Source: DATKCF01 sp035513345 (GTDB lineage Bacteria > Gemmatimonadota > Gemmatimonadetes > Longimicrobiales > RSA9). From it: a DNA stretch of 64,000 bases. Positions within the stretch are counted from its first letter, which is position 1. Every line of letters starts with the position of its first letter. Under the pieces are notes generated by a model. It had not been told where the DNA came from. It made no database searches and was given only the letters and a program-made list of their open reading frames with translations. Shown piece after piece: positions 35,999 through 45,490 of this stretch. Where the stretch lies: contig DATKCF010000188.1 of assembly GCA_035513345.1 (NCBI GenBank), forward strand, positions 97,948-161,947. Direction: 5' to 3'. The translations under genes were made by a program, and so were the position numbers.

Positions 35999-36241
35999 AT
36001 GGCTGAGAGCACGGAGGCGAAGGTCAAGGAGATCATCATCAACGAGCTCGGCGTCGAGCCGGAGAAGGTGACTCCGGAAGCTTCGTTCGTAGAGGACCTG
36101 GGCGCTGACTCGCTGGACACGGTCGAGCTGGTGATGGCCTTCGAAGAGGAGTTCGGTATCGAGATACCGGACGAGGATGCGGAGAACCTCCAGACCGTGG
36201 GCGACGCCATCAAGTACCTGCAGGGCAAGGGCGTAGAGTGA
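35999..36241 (+). CDS. acpP: Acyl carrier protein
   Basis: An 80-residue acidic four-helix carrier. The phosphopantetheine site is GADSLDTVE, with serine 38. The ATG follows GAGAGGACAGG. The length and the acidic helix 2 (VMAFEEEFGIEIPDED) are standard for fatty acid synthesis ACP, as its place between fabG and fabF confirms. Confidence 0.97.
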   Translation: MAESTEAKVKEIIINELGVEPEKVTPEASFVEDLGADSLDTVELVMAFEEEFGIEIPDEDAENLQTVGDAIKYLQGKGVE

Positions 36242-36271
36242 TTCGTCGTCTGGCGAACGGCTGACGCGACG

Positions 36272-37543
<1,272 letters not shown>

Positions 37544-37546
37544 ACC

Positions 37547-38689
37547 ATGATAGCGACGGCGGAACCGGACCTGCGGGTCACTCCGCTCGACCCGGGGTTG
37601 CGGCCGATCGCCGCGAAGGTTGCCGGCGGGATTCGCCTGACGCGCGAGGACGGGATCAGGCTGTTCGAATCGAAGGACCTGCTCGCGATCGGTGCGATGG
37701 CGGACTGGGCGAACCGGCGTCGCAACGGCGATCGCGTTTTCTTTTCCGCGAATCAGCATCTGAATCCGACGAACGTCTGCATCCTCCGGGCGACGTGCAC
37801 GTTCTGCTCGTTCGCACGCAGACCGAAGGAGGACGGCGCGTACACGATGAGCCTCGACGAGGCGTTCCACGAGGCCGCCGCCCAGACGCGCGATGTGCCG
37901 GTCCGCGAGTTCCACATCGTGGGCGGCCTGCACCCGAAGCTGCGGGTATCATACTACGAAGACCTGATCCGGGGCCTTCGCGAACGCCATCCGGGCGTCG
38001 AGATCAAGGCATTGACGGCCGTCGAGATCGCGCATCTGGCGCGTATCGAGAAGTCGACGATCGAGGACGTGCTGGACCGTCTTCGCGACGCGGGTCTGGA
38101 CACGCTTCCCGGCGGTGGTGCGGAGGTCTTCTCGCGCGGTGTTCGCGCGACGATCGCCGAACGCAAGCTCGCGGCCGAAGAGTGGATCGATGTACACAGG
38201 CGGGCCCACCGCATGGGCATTCGCAGCAATTGCACGATGCTGTACGGACACGTCGAGACGAACGTGGACCGGGTGGACCATCTCGAAGCATTGCGCGACC
38301 TGCAGGATGAGACGGGCGGCTTCCTGGCGTATATCCCGCTGGCCTACCATCCGGACAACAACGAGCTGGGCGAGCAGCTCGGACGGCAGGGAACCGCGAC
38401 GACCGGATTCGATGATCTCAAGAACCTTGCGGTCGGCCGGCTGTTCCTGGACAACATCGCCCACATCAAGACCCACTGGATCATGAACACCGCCAAAGTC
38501 AGCCAGGTCGCGCTGCACTTCGGTGTGGATGATCTCGAGGGCACGGTAGCGCGCGAGCGGATCTACCACGAAGCCGGAGCGCACACTCCCGAAGGTCTGA
38601 GCTTCGACGAGATCGTGCGCCTCATCCGGGATGCCGGCAAACGGCCGGTCGAACGCAGCGTGCTGTACGAGGAGGTCAGGGAATGGTGA
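37547..38689 (+). CDS. mqnE: Aminodeoxyfutalosine synthase (radical SAM)
   Basis: A 380-residue radical SAM enzyme that couples SAM and 3-enolpyruvyl-benzoate derivatives in the futalosine route to menaquinone. HLNPTNVCILRATCTFCSF holds the cluster cysteines. The spacing is C-x5-C-x2-C, unlike the C-x3-C-x2-C of the adjacent mqnC. HIVGGLHPKL and LPGGGAEVFS are further MqnE features. It overlaps mqnC by 7 bases. Menaquinone would serve the nuo and sdh complexes in this window. Confidence 0.9.
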   Translation: MIATAEPDLRVTPLDPGLRPIAAKVAGGIRLTREDGIRLFESKDLLAIGAMADWANRRRNGDRVFFSANQHLNPTNVCILRATCTFCSFARRPKEDGAYTMSLDEAFHEAAAQTRDVPVREFHIVGGLHPKLRVSYYEDLIRGLRERHPGVEIKALTAVEIAHLARIEKSTIEDVLDRLRDAGLDTLPGGGAEVFSRGVRATIAERKLAAEEWIDVHRRAHRMGIRSNCTMLYGHVETNVDRVDHLEALRDLQDETGGFLAYIPLAYHPDNNELGEQLGRQGTATTGFDDLKNLAVGRLFLDNIAHIKTHWIMNTAKVSQVALHFGVDDLEGTVARERIYHEAGAHTPEGLSFDEIVRLIRDAGKRPVERSVLYEEVREW

Positions 38690-39942
38690 CGCGACCGGGA
38701 ACGAAGCCGGCGGAACAGCGGTCGCTGCCAGTTCTCGATTCGATGGCGCCCCGCCGGCGCGCGCCGGGCCCCGACGGCTCGGTCGGCGCCACTCGGCGCC
38801 TTGTCCAGCCAGACTACACGCCGCCCCCGCTGGAGTCACGGCCGTTCGCGGCCGGCATCGCGGAGTGGAAGCACGTCCTGGAGACAGAGCCGTTGCTCGA
38901 GCTGGCCCGCCGCGCCGACGCGGTGCGCCGTCGACGGCACACCTCTGGCGTCGTCACATACATCGTCGATCGCAACATCAACTACACAAACCTGTGTGTG
39001 ACGGATTGCCGGTTCTGCGCGTTCTACCGGCGCCCGAAGGACGACGAGGCGTACGTCCTGACGTATGAGGAGATCGGCCGGAAGATCGACGAAGCGAAAG
39101 CCGTCGGAGCAGTCCAGATCCTCATGCAGGGTGGACACAACCCGTACCTGCCGCTCGACTGGTATCTCGAACTGCTGCGCTACATCAAGGAGCACCATCC
39201 CATCCACGTTCACGGATTCAGTGCGTCCGAGATCGAGATGATGACGAAGGTCTCCAGGCTGCCGCTAGATGAGGTGCTGCGCCAGCTTCATGAGGCGGGC
39301 CTCGATTCGATACCCGGCGCGGGAGCGGAGATCCTGGTCGATGCCGTCCGGGACTTCATCGCGCCCAAGAAGATCGATTCCGCGCGCTGGCTCGAGATCC
39401 ACGAAGCCGCTCACGAGGCGGGCATGCTCACGACCGCAACGATGATGTATGGCGTGGGCGAATCGTGGGAAGACCGCTTCGAGCACCTGCTCAAGCTGCG
39501 GGCGTCGCAACGACGAAGCCTCGAGCGTGGCAATGGCCACTACACGGCGTTCATCGCATGGTCGTTCCAGCCACTGCATACGGAAATGCAGGACTGGAAG
39601 ATCCAGCAAGGCACGGGCATGGACTATCTGCGTACGACTGCGCTCGCCCGGCTCATCCTCGACAACTACGACAACATTCAGGTCTCGTATGTGACGCAGG
39701 GCCCGAAGATGGCGCAGATCGCGCTCGGCATGGGCGCGAACGATTTCGGTTCCCTGATGCTCGAGGAGAACGTCGTCAGCGCGGCGGGCATCGACTTCAT
39801 CATGCCGGAGCAGGAGATCCGGCGTCTGATCGAGGATGCCGGTTTCGAACCTCGCCGGCGCTATCAGGACTACCGGCACGTCGAGGACAGCGATACCGGC
39901 TGTCCCTGCTGCGCCGGACGGACTGCACCCATGGCGGGATAG
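38683..39942 (+). CDS. mqnC: Dehypoxanthine futalosine cyclase (radical SAM)
   Basis: A 419-residue radical SAM enzyme cyclising dehypoxanthine futalosine. INYTNLCVTDCRFCAFYRRP carries the C-x3-C-x2-C cluster motif. ILMQGGHNPYLPLDWY, SIPGAGAEILVD and TATMMYGVGESWEDR are typical of MqnC. The first ~60 residues are proline/arginine-rich and extend beyond most homologues; a later start is possible. Together with mqnE this shows the futalosine pathway. The genes for mqnA, mqnB and mqnD are not in the window. Confidence 0.93.
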   Translation: MVTRPGTKPAEQRSLPVLDSMAPRRRAPGPDGSVGATRRLVQPDYTPPPLESRPFAAGIAEWKHVLETEPLLELARRADAVRRRRHTSGVVTYIVDRNINYTNLCVTDCRFCAFYRRPKDDEAYVLTYEEIGRKIDEAKAVGAVQILMQGGHNPYLPLDWYLELLRYIKEHHPIHVHGFSASEIEMMTKVSRLPLDEVLRQLHEAGLDSIPGAGAEILVDAVRDFIAPKKIDSARWLEIHEAAHEAGMLTTATMMYGVGESWEDRFEHLLKLRASQRRSLERGNGHYTAFIAWSFQPLHTEMQDWKIQQGTGMDYLRTTALARLILDNYDNIQVSYVTQGPKMAQIALGMGANDFGSLMLEENVVSAAGIDFIMPEQEIRRLIEDAGFEPRRRYQDYRHVEDSDTGCPCCAGRTAPMAG

Positions 39943-39946
39943 GGAC

Positions 39947-40354
39947 ATGAAGGGGAGGAAGGTGCTCATCCTGATGGGGTCGGAGTCCGATCGCCCGACG
40001 ATGGAGAAGGCGGTCCCGATCCTGAACGCTGCTGACGTCGAGACGGAGGTGATCGTCTCGAGCGCGCATCGACAGCCCGACCAGACGGCGGACCTGGCGC
40101 GCAACGCGGAGGCCCGTGGCTTCGGCGTCGTGATCTGCGGTGCCGGTCTGTCGGCGGCGCTGCCGGGCGTCGTGGCGGCGCACACGACCCTGCCCGTCAT
40201 TGGCGTACCGATCAACGCGGCGCTCGGTGGCCTCGACGCACTCCTGTCCGTCGTCCAGATGCCGCCGGGCGTCCCGGTCGCGTGCGTGGGCATCGATAAC
40301 GCGAAGAACGCGGCGCACCTGGCACTGCGCATCCTGCGCGTCGGGTCCGCTTGA
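39947..40354 (+). CDS. purE: N5-carboxyaminoimidazole ribonucleotide mutase (PurE), short form
   Basis: A 135-residue class I PurE-type enzyme of purine synthesis. LILMGSESDRPTMEKA, SSAHRQPDQT and GAGLSAALPGVVAAHTTLPV are the substrate-binding motifs. It ends soon after VGIDNAKNAAHLALRILRV, lacking the ~30-residue C-terminal helix of E. coli PurE. It starts 4 bases after mqnC; purK is not nearby. Confidence 0.9.
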   Translation: MKGRKVLILMGSESDRPTMEKAVPILNAADVETEVIVSSAHRQPDQTADLARNAEARGFGVVICGAGLSAALPGVVAAHTTLPVIGVPINAALGGLDALLSVVQMPPGVPVACVGIDNAKNAAHLALRILRVGSA

Positions 40355-40375
40355 GGCCGACTTCCTGATCGCCGG

Positions 40376-40849
40376 ATGAGGGTCGGCGTCGGCTACGACT
40401 CGCACCGGTTCGAAGCGGGGCGCCGGCTCGTGCTCGGCGGCGTCGTCATCCCGTCGGAACAAGGGCTGGCCGGCCATTCCGACGCCGATGCAGTCGCGCA
40501 CGCGATCACGGACGCGATCCTCGGCGCCGCCGCGATGGGCGACATCGGCAGCCATTTTCCGCCGTCCGATGACCACTGGAAGGACGCAGACTCCATGGAT
40601 CTGCTGGCGCGGGCCGTCGAGATCGTGGCGGGTTCGAACTACCAGGTCGTCAACGCGGATGTGACGGTGATCGCAGAACATCCACGCATCGGACCATGGG
40701 CGCCCGCCATGCGCGAGCGGATCGCGGACGCGATCGGGATCGGGCCGCAGCACGTCTCGGTCAAGGGCAAGTCCAACGAGGGAATGGGCTGGACCGGCCG
40801 TGGCGAAGGCCTGGCCGTCATCGCGGTCGTGCTGCTCGACTCACGCTAG
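40376..40849 (+). CDS. ispF: 2-C-methyl-D-erythritol 2,4-cyclodiphosphate synthase
   Basis: A 157-residue enzyme of the MEP isoprenoid pathway. GVGYDSHRF gives the zinc-binding Asp and His, GHSDADAVAHAITDAILGAAAMGDIG is the substrate-binding core (key GHSDAD, GDIG), and KGKSNEGMGWTGRGEGL is the C-terminal signature. IspD is not adjacent. Isoprenoids feed both the menaquinone tail and polyprenyl carriers. Confidence 0.96.
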   Translation: MRVGVGYDSHRFEAGRRLVLGGVVIPSEQGLAGHSDADAVAHAITDAILGAAAMGDIGSHFPPSDDHWKDADSMDLLARAVEIVAGSNYQVVNADVTVIAEHPRIGPWAPAMRERIADAIGIGPQHVSVKGKSNEGMGWTGRGEGLAVIAVVLLDSR

Positions 40850-40905
40850 TGGCCGCCACACGACACGGGGCCGCGACGCGCGGCTAGCTGCGCTCACACC
40901 TGCCG

Positions 40906-41523
40906 ATGGAACTGTTTCAATCCGTTCTCGCCTACCTGGCTGGCCTGCCGCCTGCGGTGACCTATCTCGTGCTCGCAGCCGGCGCCGCACTGGAGAACAT
41001 CGTGCCGCCAGTACCGGCGGACACGTTCGTCCTTGCGGGTGCGTTCCTCGCCGCCTCGGGGCGGGCCAACCCATGGATCGTGTTCCTTGCGACGTGGCTG
41101 GCGAACGTCGCATCCGCTCTGGCGGTGTACGGTCTGGCCAGGAAGTGGGGCAACGCATTCTTCGACCGGCCCGTCGGCAGGTGGTTGCTGCGGCCGCGGC
41201 AACTCGAACGGATCTCGCATTTCTACAAACGGTGGGGCCCGCATGCCATTGCCTTCAGCCGGTTCCTGCCCGCGTTCCGCGCCGTCGTACCCGTGTTCGC
41301 CGGCATCAGCCACGTGCCGTTTGCGCGGGTCGCGGTGCCCATTGCGATCGCGTCGGCCGGCTGGTACGGCATGCTGGTGGTGCTTGGCACGACCGCAGGT
41401 CGCAACATCGGCCGTCTCCTCGAGATAATCGACCGGGCCGGCATCGTGCTGATCATCGCGGCCGGCATCATCGGGATCGGGTTGGTGTACCTGTGGTGGA
41501 GATCGCGCCACGACAAGTCGTGA
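40906..41523 (+). CDS. DedA family membrane protein
   Basis: A 205-residue integral membrane protein. ENIVPPVPADTFVLAGAFLA and the FSRFLPAFRAVVPVFAGISHV loop are the conserved DedA (SNARE-associated/VTT) motifs. Some members translocate undecaprenyl phosphate or other lipids across the membrane; that role here is only possible. It has five to six hydrophobic segments and overlaps xerD by 4 bases. Confidence 0.88.
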   Translation: MELFQSVLAYLAGLPPAVTYLVLAAGAALENIVPPVPADTFVLAGAFLAASGRANPWIVFLATWLANVASALAVYGLARKWGNAFFDRPVGRWLLRPRQLERISHFYKRWGPHAIAFSRFLPAFRAVVPVFAGISHVPFARVAVPIAIASAGWYGMLVVLGTTAGRNIGRLLEIIDRAGIVLIIAAGIIGIGLVYLWWRSRHDKS

Positions 41524-42425
41524 CAGCCCGGGAATCCGTGCCGTATCACCTCGATCGTTTCCTCGACCACATCGGTCTCGAGCGCGGGCTGTCGCCACGC
41601 ACGCTCGATGCGTACGCTCGCGATGTCGGTCGCATGGTCGCCTGGCTCGAAGACCGCGGCGTGGGCGGCCCGGACCGTGCCAGCGCCGGCGACCTGCGCG
41701 AGTTCACCTATTCGCTCAAGGACCGCGGCCTCGCGGCCACGTCGATCCGACGCAACATATCGGCGATCCGGACCTACTACGGCTTTCTGCTCGGCGAAGG
41801 GTTGGTCGAAACGGACCCGACAGAGCGCGTCGACCTGCCGAAGACATGGCGCCGCCTGCCGGACGCACTCGGCCGATCCGACATCGACCGCCTTCTCGAC
41901 GCGCCCGATGTCGCCGACCGCCTGTACTGGCGGGATCGCGCCCTGCTCGAGTTCGCATACGCGTCCGGTGTTCGCGTCGGCGAGCTGATCACGTTACGCA
42001 TTCGCGATGTGGACCTCGACGACGGGCTCGCCGCCGTCTTCGGCAAGGGCTCCAGGGAGCGGATCGTACCCGTCGGCGGCGTCGCCATACGGACACTGAT
42101 GGTCTACCTTCGCGAAACGAGGCCGGCCCTCGATCGCGGGCGAGGTGAGGGCGTCGTCTTCCTGAATGCCCGCGGCCGGCCACTCAGCAGAATGGGCGTC
42201 TGGAAGATCCTGCGTAAGCACGTCGATCGTGCGGGTATCACCAAACGCGTTACCCCGCACACGCTGCGGCACTCGTTCGCGACACACCTGCTCGAGGGCG
42301 GCGCCGACCTCGCTGCCGTCCAGGAGATGCTGGGACACGCCGATATCTCGACGACCCAGATCTACACGCACGTGGAACGCGAGTACCTCCGCGACGTACA
42401 CAGGCGGCATCATCCGCGCGCATGA
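41520..42425 (+). CDS. xerD: Tyrosine recombinase, XerD type
   Basis: A 301-residue site-specific recombinase, the usual length for XerC/XerD that resolve chromosome dimers at dif. An N-terminal SAM-like domain (FLDHIGLERGLSPRTLDAYARD) is followed by the catalytic domain: the arginine in GVRVGELITLR, HTLRHSFATHLLEGG, MLGHADISTTQIYTHV with the nucleophilic tyrosine. GTG at 41520 overlaps the DedA stop. Nothing around it suggests a mobile element, which favours a housekeeping role. XerC versus XerD cannot be settled by eye. Confidence 0.88.
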   Translation: MTARESVPYHLDRFLDHIGLERGLSPRTLDAYARDVGRMVAWLEDRGVGGPDRASAGDLREFTYSLKDRGLAATSIRRNISAIRTYYGFLLGEGLVETDPTERVDLPKTWRRLPDALGRSDIDRLLDAPDVADRLYWRDRALLEFAYASGVRVGELITLRIRDVDLDDGLAAVFGKGSRERIVPVGGVAIRTLMVYLRETRPALDRGRGEGVVFLNARGRPLSRMGVWKILRKHVDRAGITKRVTPHTLRHSFATHLLEGGADLAAVQEMLGHADISTTQIYTHVEREYLRDVHRRHHPRA

Positions 42426-42436
42426 ACCGGGCGCAC

Positions 42437-42466
42437 TTGTCAGTCCGGCGAGCGTGCGTCTACGTT
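42437..42466 (+). promoter_or_regulatory. Possible promoter for trpG/pabA and the following gene
   Basis: TTGTCA at 42437-42442, an 18-bp spacer and TACGTT at 42461-42466, in the 81-base gap after xerD, 40 bases before the GTG start. Confidence 0.4.
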
Positions 42467-42506
42467 CCGGCCGCCCGGGTCGCACAGGCAGGAGGAAGTC
42501 CAGAGC

Positions 42507-43088
42507 GTGCTGCTGATCATCGACAATTACGACTCGTTCACGTGGAACCTCGTTCAGCTCTTCGGCGAGCTCGGCGTCGAGCCGGTCGTGCGACGCAACG
42601 ATGAAGTCTCCCTCGACGACATCGCGCGACTCGCACCCGACCGGATCGTCATCTCACCCGGTCCGTGCACACCAGCCGAGGCCGGTATCAGCGTCGAGTG
42701 CATCCGCCGTTTCGGCGATTCCGTACCGATCCTTGGCGTGTGCCTGGGTCATCAGTCGATCGGCGCGGCCTACGGCGCACGAATCGTCCGGGGCCGGCGC
42801 ACGATGCACGGCAAGGTGTCCCTGATCTCGCACAGCGGGGACGCGATGTTCGCCGGCCTGCCCACGCCGCTCGAGGTCGCACGCTACCATTCGCTCGTGA
42901 TCGACCCCGCATCGCTGTCGCCCGAACTCGACGTGATCGCCCGAACCGCCGAGGCTGGCTGGGACGACGAGATCCAGGCCGTCCGCCATGCCCGGCTGCC
43001 AGTCTGGGGCGTGCAGTTCCACCCCGAATCGATCGCAAGCCAGGGCGGCCGCCAGATCGCTTCGAACTTCCTGTCGCTTTCGGCGTGA
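42507..43088 (+). CDS. Anthranilate/aminodeoxychorismate synthase glutamine amidotransferase
   Basis: A 193-residue class I glutaminase that provides ammonia to TrpE or PabB. LLIIDNYDSFTWNLVQLFGE opens it, LGVCLGHQSIG holds the nucleophilic cysteine, and GVQFHPESIASQGG the His-Glu pair. GTG at 42507 follows GGAGGAAG. No trpE or pabB lies in the window, so trpG or pabA (or a dual role) cannot be decided. Confidence 0.93.
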   Translation: MLLIIDNYDSFTWNLVQLFGELGVEPVVRRNDEVSLDDIARLAPDRIVISPGPCTPAEAGISVECIRRFGDSVPILGVCLGHQSIGAAYGARIVRGRRTMHGKVSLISHSGDAMFAGLPTPLEVARYHSLVIDPASLSPELDVIARTAEAGWDDEIQAVRHARLPVWGVQFHPESIASQGGRQIASNFLSLSA

Positions 43089-44572
43089 CCGTGATACGGA
43101 TTGCGCGTCCCATGGCGCTCGCGGCCGCTTTCGCTTCGCCCGTCGACGCACAGTCGATCCGCTTCGAAGGCCGGGGCGAGATCGCCATCGATACCGTGCT
43201 TCAGCGCATCGCCAGCTCGGGCCTGTACCGCCTGCTCAGCGTCGACACCGTCTTCCCCGCGACCGACACCATTCAGGGACCCATCCTCATCGCGGCCACT
43301 ACCAGCAAGTTCGAAGGCGTGATCCTCGGCGATGTGGCCATCGTCGACGCCAACGTCTTCCTGCGCCCGGGCTCGAGGATCACCGGCGACGTCGTAAGCA
43401 TCAGGGCCGGCCTCTTCAGGGCGCCCGGCTCGACCATCGACGGGACGGTGCGCGAGTGGAAGGAGGCCGAATACTACGCCACCCTCGACTCCGACGGCGT
43501 GCGCATCACGGGCTCTCGCGTAGCAACGCTCTTCGACCTCGACGGGTTCGGTGGCTTCCACACACCGTACTACGACCGCGTGGCCGGACTCACGGCCGCC
43601 ATCGGCGCGCGGTACCTGCTGCCGCGCACCGGTCTGGCCGAGCCCCTGATACACGGCTGGGTCGGCTACCAGACGGCCCGTGAACGTCTGATCGGCGGCG
43701 CCGATGCCGGCTTGCGACTCGCCGACTACAGACTTTCGTTCGGCGCCGAACGCACCGTCCTCACCAACGATGGATGGAACCGCGGCTGGACCAACTCGTT
43801 CACCTACATCTGGAGCGGTCACGACTACCGCGACTACTACGCCGCCGACCGCTTCTTCGTGCGTCAGAGCCTTGCCGTCCATTCGCTGTACTCCGACCTC
43901 TCGTTCCTGCTGACAGCGCAGATCGAGGACGCGAGGTCCCTGCCCAGCCTCGACCCATGGCACGCCTTCAACGACCCCGCGCGCCCCAATCCGCTCGTCA
44001 GTGACGGGCGCATCACAAGCGTCACCGCCGCCATCGACGGCGAGTGGGAACGCGCGACCTCGATCGGGTCCGTGCACGCGGCGGTCGAAACCGCCGCTGA
44101 AGTATTCGATGGTGAGCACGCGTTCGCCCGCTTCGACATCGGCGGCGAGATCGCCATCAATGCGCTCGCGAACCAGACATTGCGCGTCAAATGGCGGTTC
44201 CGCGGTCCCATCGGCTCCGACAGCCTGCCTCGCCAGCGCTGGAACACCATCGGCGGTCAGGCCACGCTCGCCACGCTCCTCGACGGAGCGCTCCGCGGCG
44301 ACCGTCTGGTCTGGGTCGAATCCGACTACGTCATTCCCATCCCCGGTATCCGGCTCCCGATCCTCGAACGGCCGGCGCTCGAACTGCAGCACCGGATCGG
44401 AAACGCATGGCGACACGGTGGCGACACCGATCTCGTGCAGAACGTCGGCCTGAGTCTCCGCTTCCGCATCGTCTGGTTGACCGGTCTGGTCGATCCGTCC
44501 GACACTGATCGGTCCGAGCTGCGATTCGGCATTTCCTTGCCCCGCCGGTACCCGTGGGCACCGATCGATTGA
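43085..44572 (+). CDS. Exported probable outer-membrane beta-barrel protein with bactofilin-like N-terminal stretch
   Basis: A 495-residue protein starting with GTG that overlaps the previous stop. A short signal peptide (to about residue 19, ASPVDAQS) is followed by ~110 residues rich in short hydrophobic turns such as GPILIAATTSKFEGVILGDV and GSRITGDVVSIRAGLF, resembling the right-handed repeats of bactofilins. From about residue 150 it alternates polar and aromatic residues (many Trp/Tyr), as in beta-barrels, ending FGISLPRRYPWAPID. Related surface-antigen-like proteins exist in Gemmatimonadota as far as I recall; the function is not known. Domain calls are by pattern only. Confidence 0.55.
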   Translation: MTVIRIARPMALAAAFASPVDAQSIRFEGRGEIAIDTVLQRIASSGLYRLLSVDTVFPATDTIQGPILIAATTSKFEGVILGDVAIVDANVFLRPGSRITGDVVSIRAGLFRAPGSTIDGTVREWKEAEYYATLDSDGVRITGSRVATLFDLDGFGGFHTPYYDRVAGLTAAIGARYLLPRTGLAEPLIHGWVGYQTARERLIGGADAGLRLADYRLSFGAERTVLTNDGWNRGWTNSFTYIWSGHDYRDYYAADRFFVRQSLAVHSLYSDLSFLLTAQIEDARSLPSLDPWHAFNDPARPNPLVSDGRITSVTAAIDGEWERATSIGSVHAAVETAAEVFDGEHAFARFDIGGEIAINALANQTLRVKWRFRGPIGSDSLPRQRWNTIGGQATLATLLDGALRGDRLVWVESDYVIPIPGIRLPILERPALELQHRIGNAWRHGGDTDLVQNVGLSLRFRIVWLTGLVDPSDTDRSELRFGISLPRRYPWAPID

Positions 44573-44593
44573 AGCACGCTGGAAGTTCCTGCT

Positions 44594-44622
44594 TTGACAT
44601 CGCTTGCCGCGTCGATTAGATT
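44594..44622 (+). promoter_or_regulatory. Predicted sigma-70 promoter for the kds-lpt-rpoN operon
   Basis: TTGACA at 44594-44599, a 17-bp spacer and TAGATT at 44617-44622, about 70 bases before kdsB. This is the best promoter match in the window and probably drives kdsB through rpoN. Confidence 0.75.
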
Positions 44623-44689
44623 CGAGAGTCCGCCTTGCGGCTTGAATCTTGCGTAGCGCCGCGCCCTTTTCTCGACCACGCCGGAGGCC

Positions 44690-45490
44690 GTGACCCACGT
44701 GCGTGAAAGCCGGATCCTCGGCGTCGTGCCCGCAAGACTGGGGTCGGAGCGACTGCCGCGGAAGCCGCTGCTCGAGATCGGCGGGCACCCGCTGATCGAG
44801 TGGGTCTGGCGGCGGGTGTCGGGCTTCAGGACGCTGGACGCCTGCGTGATCGCGACGGACGCGGCGGAAGTTGCGGCGGCCTGCCGGGGCTTCCGTGCGA
44901 ACGTCGAGATGACGTCGCGCTCGCACGAATCCGGTACGGACCGGGTCGCGGAGGTTGCGGGACGGCCCGAGTGGTCCGCCTTCGACATCATAGTGAACGT
45001 TCAGGGGGATGAGCCGCTCATCGAGGAAGAGACCGTGGCCGCGGCGATCGAGCAGGTTCGCGGAGGCAGAGACATAGGGACGGTGGCGACGCCGATACGT
45101 GACGTAGCGGCGTACGCGGATCCGTCCGTTGTGAAGGTGACGCGGCGCTCCGATGGCGCCGCTCTGTATTTCTCGCGGGCGCCGATCCCGTTCAGGCGGG
45201 AGGGCGCGCCAGGCCCCGCGGACCTGTCGGCGGGACTCTGGCTGCGGCACGTCGGCGTCTACGCCTTCACACGGTCGGCTTTACAGCGCTGGGTCGAGTT
45301 GCCCGCGCACGAACTGGAGGAGGCGGAGCGGCTCGAGCAGTTGCGTCCGCTGGCGGCGGGACTCACGATCGGCGTCGGCGTGGTCGAATCGGCCGAGCGC
45401 GGAGTGGACACGCCGGCCGATATCGAGCGAGTCGCGGCCCGATTGTTGACAGGAGAGCAAACCCCGAGCGCACCCGAAGCGAGACCATGA
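44690..45490 (+). CDS. kdsB: CMP-Kdo synthetase (3-deoxy-manno-octulosonate cytidylyltransferase)
   Basis: A 266-residue enzyme activating Kdo with CTP for the LPS inner core. ILGVVPARLGSERLPRKPLLEI is the nucleotide-binding N-terminus; SGTDRVAE, VNVQGDEPLI and YFSRAPIPFRR are KdsB motifs. GTG at 44690 lies very close behind GGAGG; an in-frame GTG at 44699 is a good alternative. The next gene, pyrG, makes CTP, its co-substrate, and overlaps by 4 bases. Confidence 0.95.
   Translation: MTHVRESRILGVVPARLGSERLPRKPLLEIGGHPLIEWVWRRVSGFRTLDACVIATDAAEVAAACRGFRANVEMTSRSHESGTDRVAEVAGRPEWSAFDIIVNVQGDEPLIEEETVAAAIEQVRGGRDIGTVATPIRDVAAYADPSVVKVTRRSDGAALYFSRAPIPFRREGAPGPADLSAGLWLRHVGVYAFTRSALQRWVELPAHELEEAERLEQLRPLAAGLTIGVGVVESAERGVDTPADIERVAARLLTGEQTPSAPEARP

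Noticed and set aside
41520..42425. Tyrosine recombinase as an integrase of a mobile element
   Set aside because: Length and motifs fit housekeeping XerC/XerD, it is translationally coupled to a DedA gene, and there is no tRNA, att repeat or phage gene nearby.
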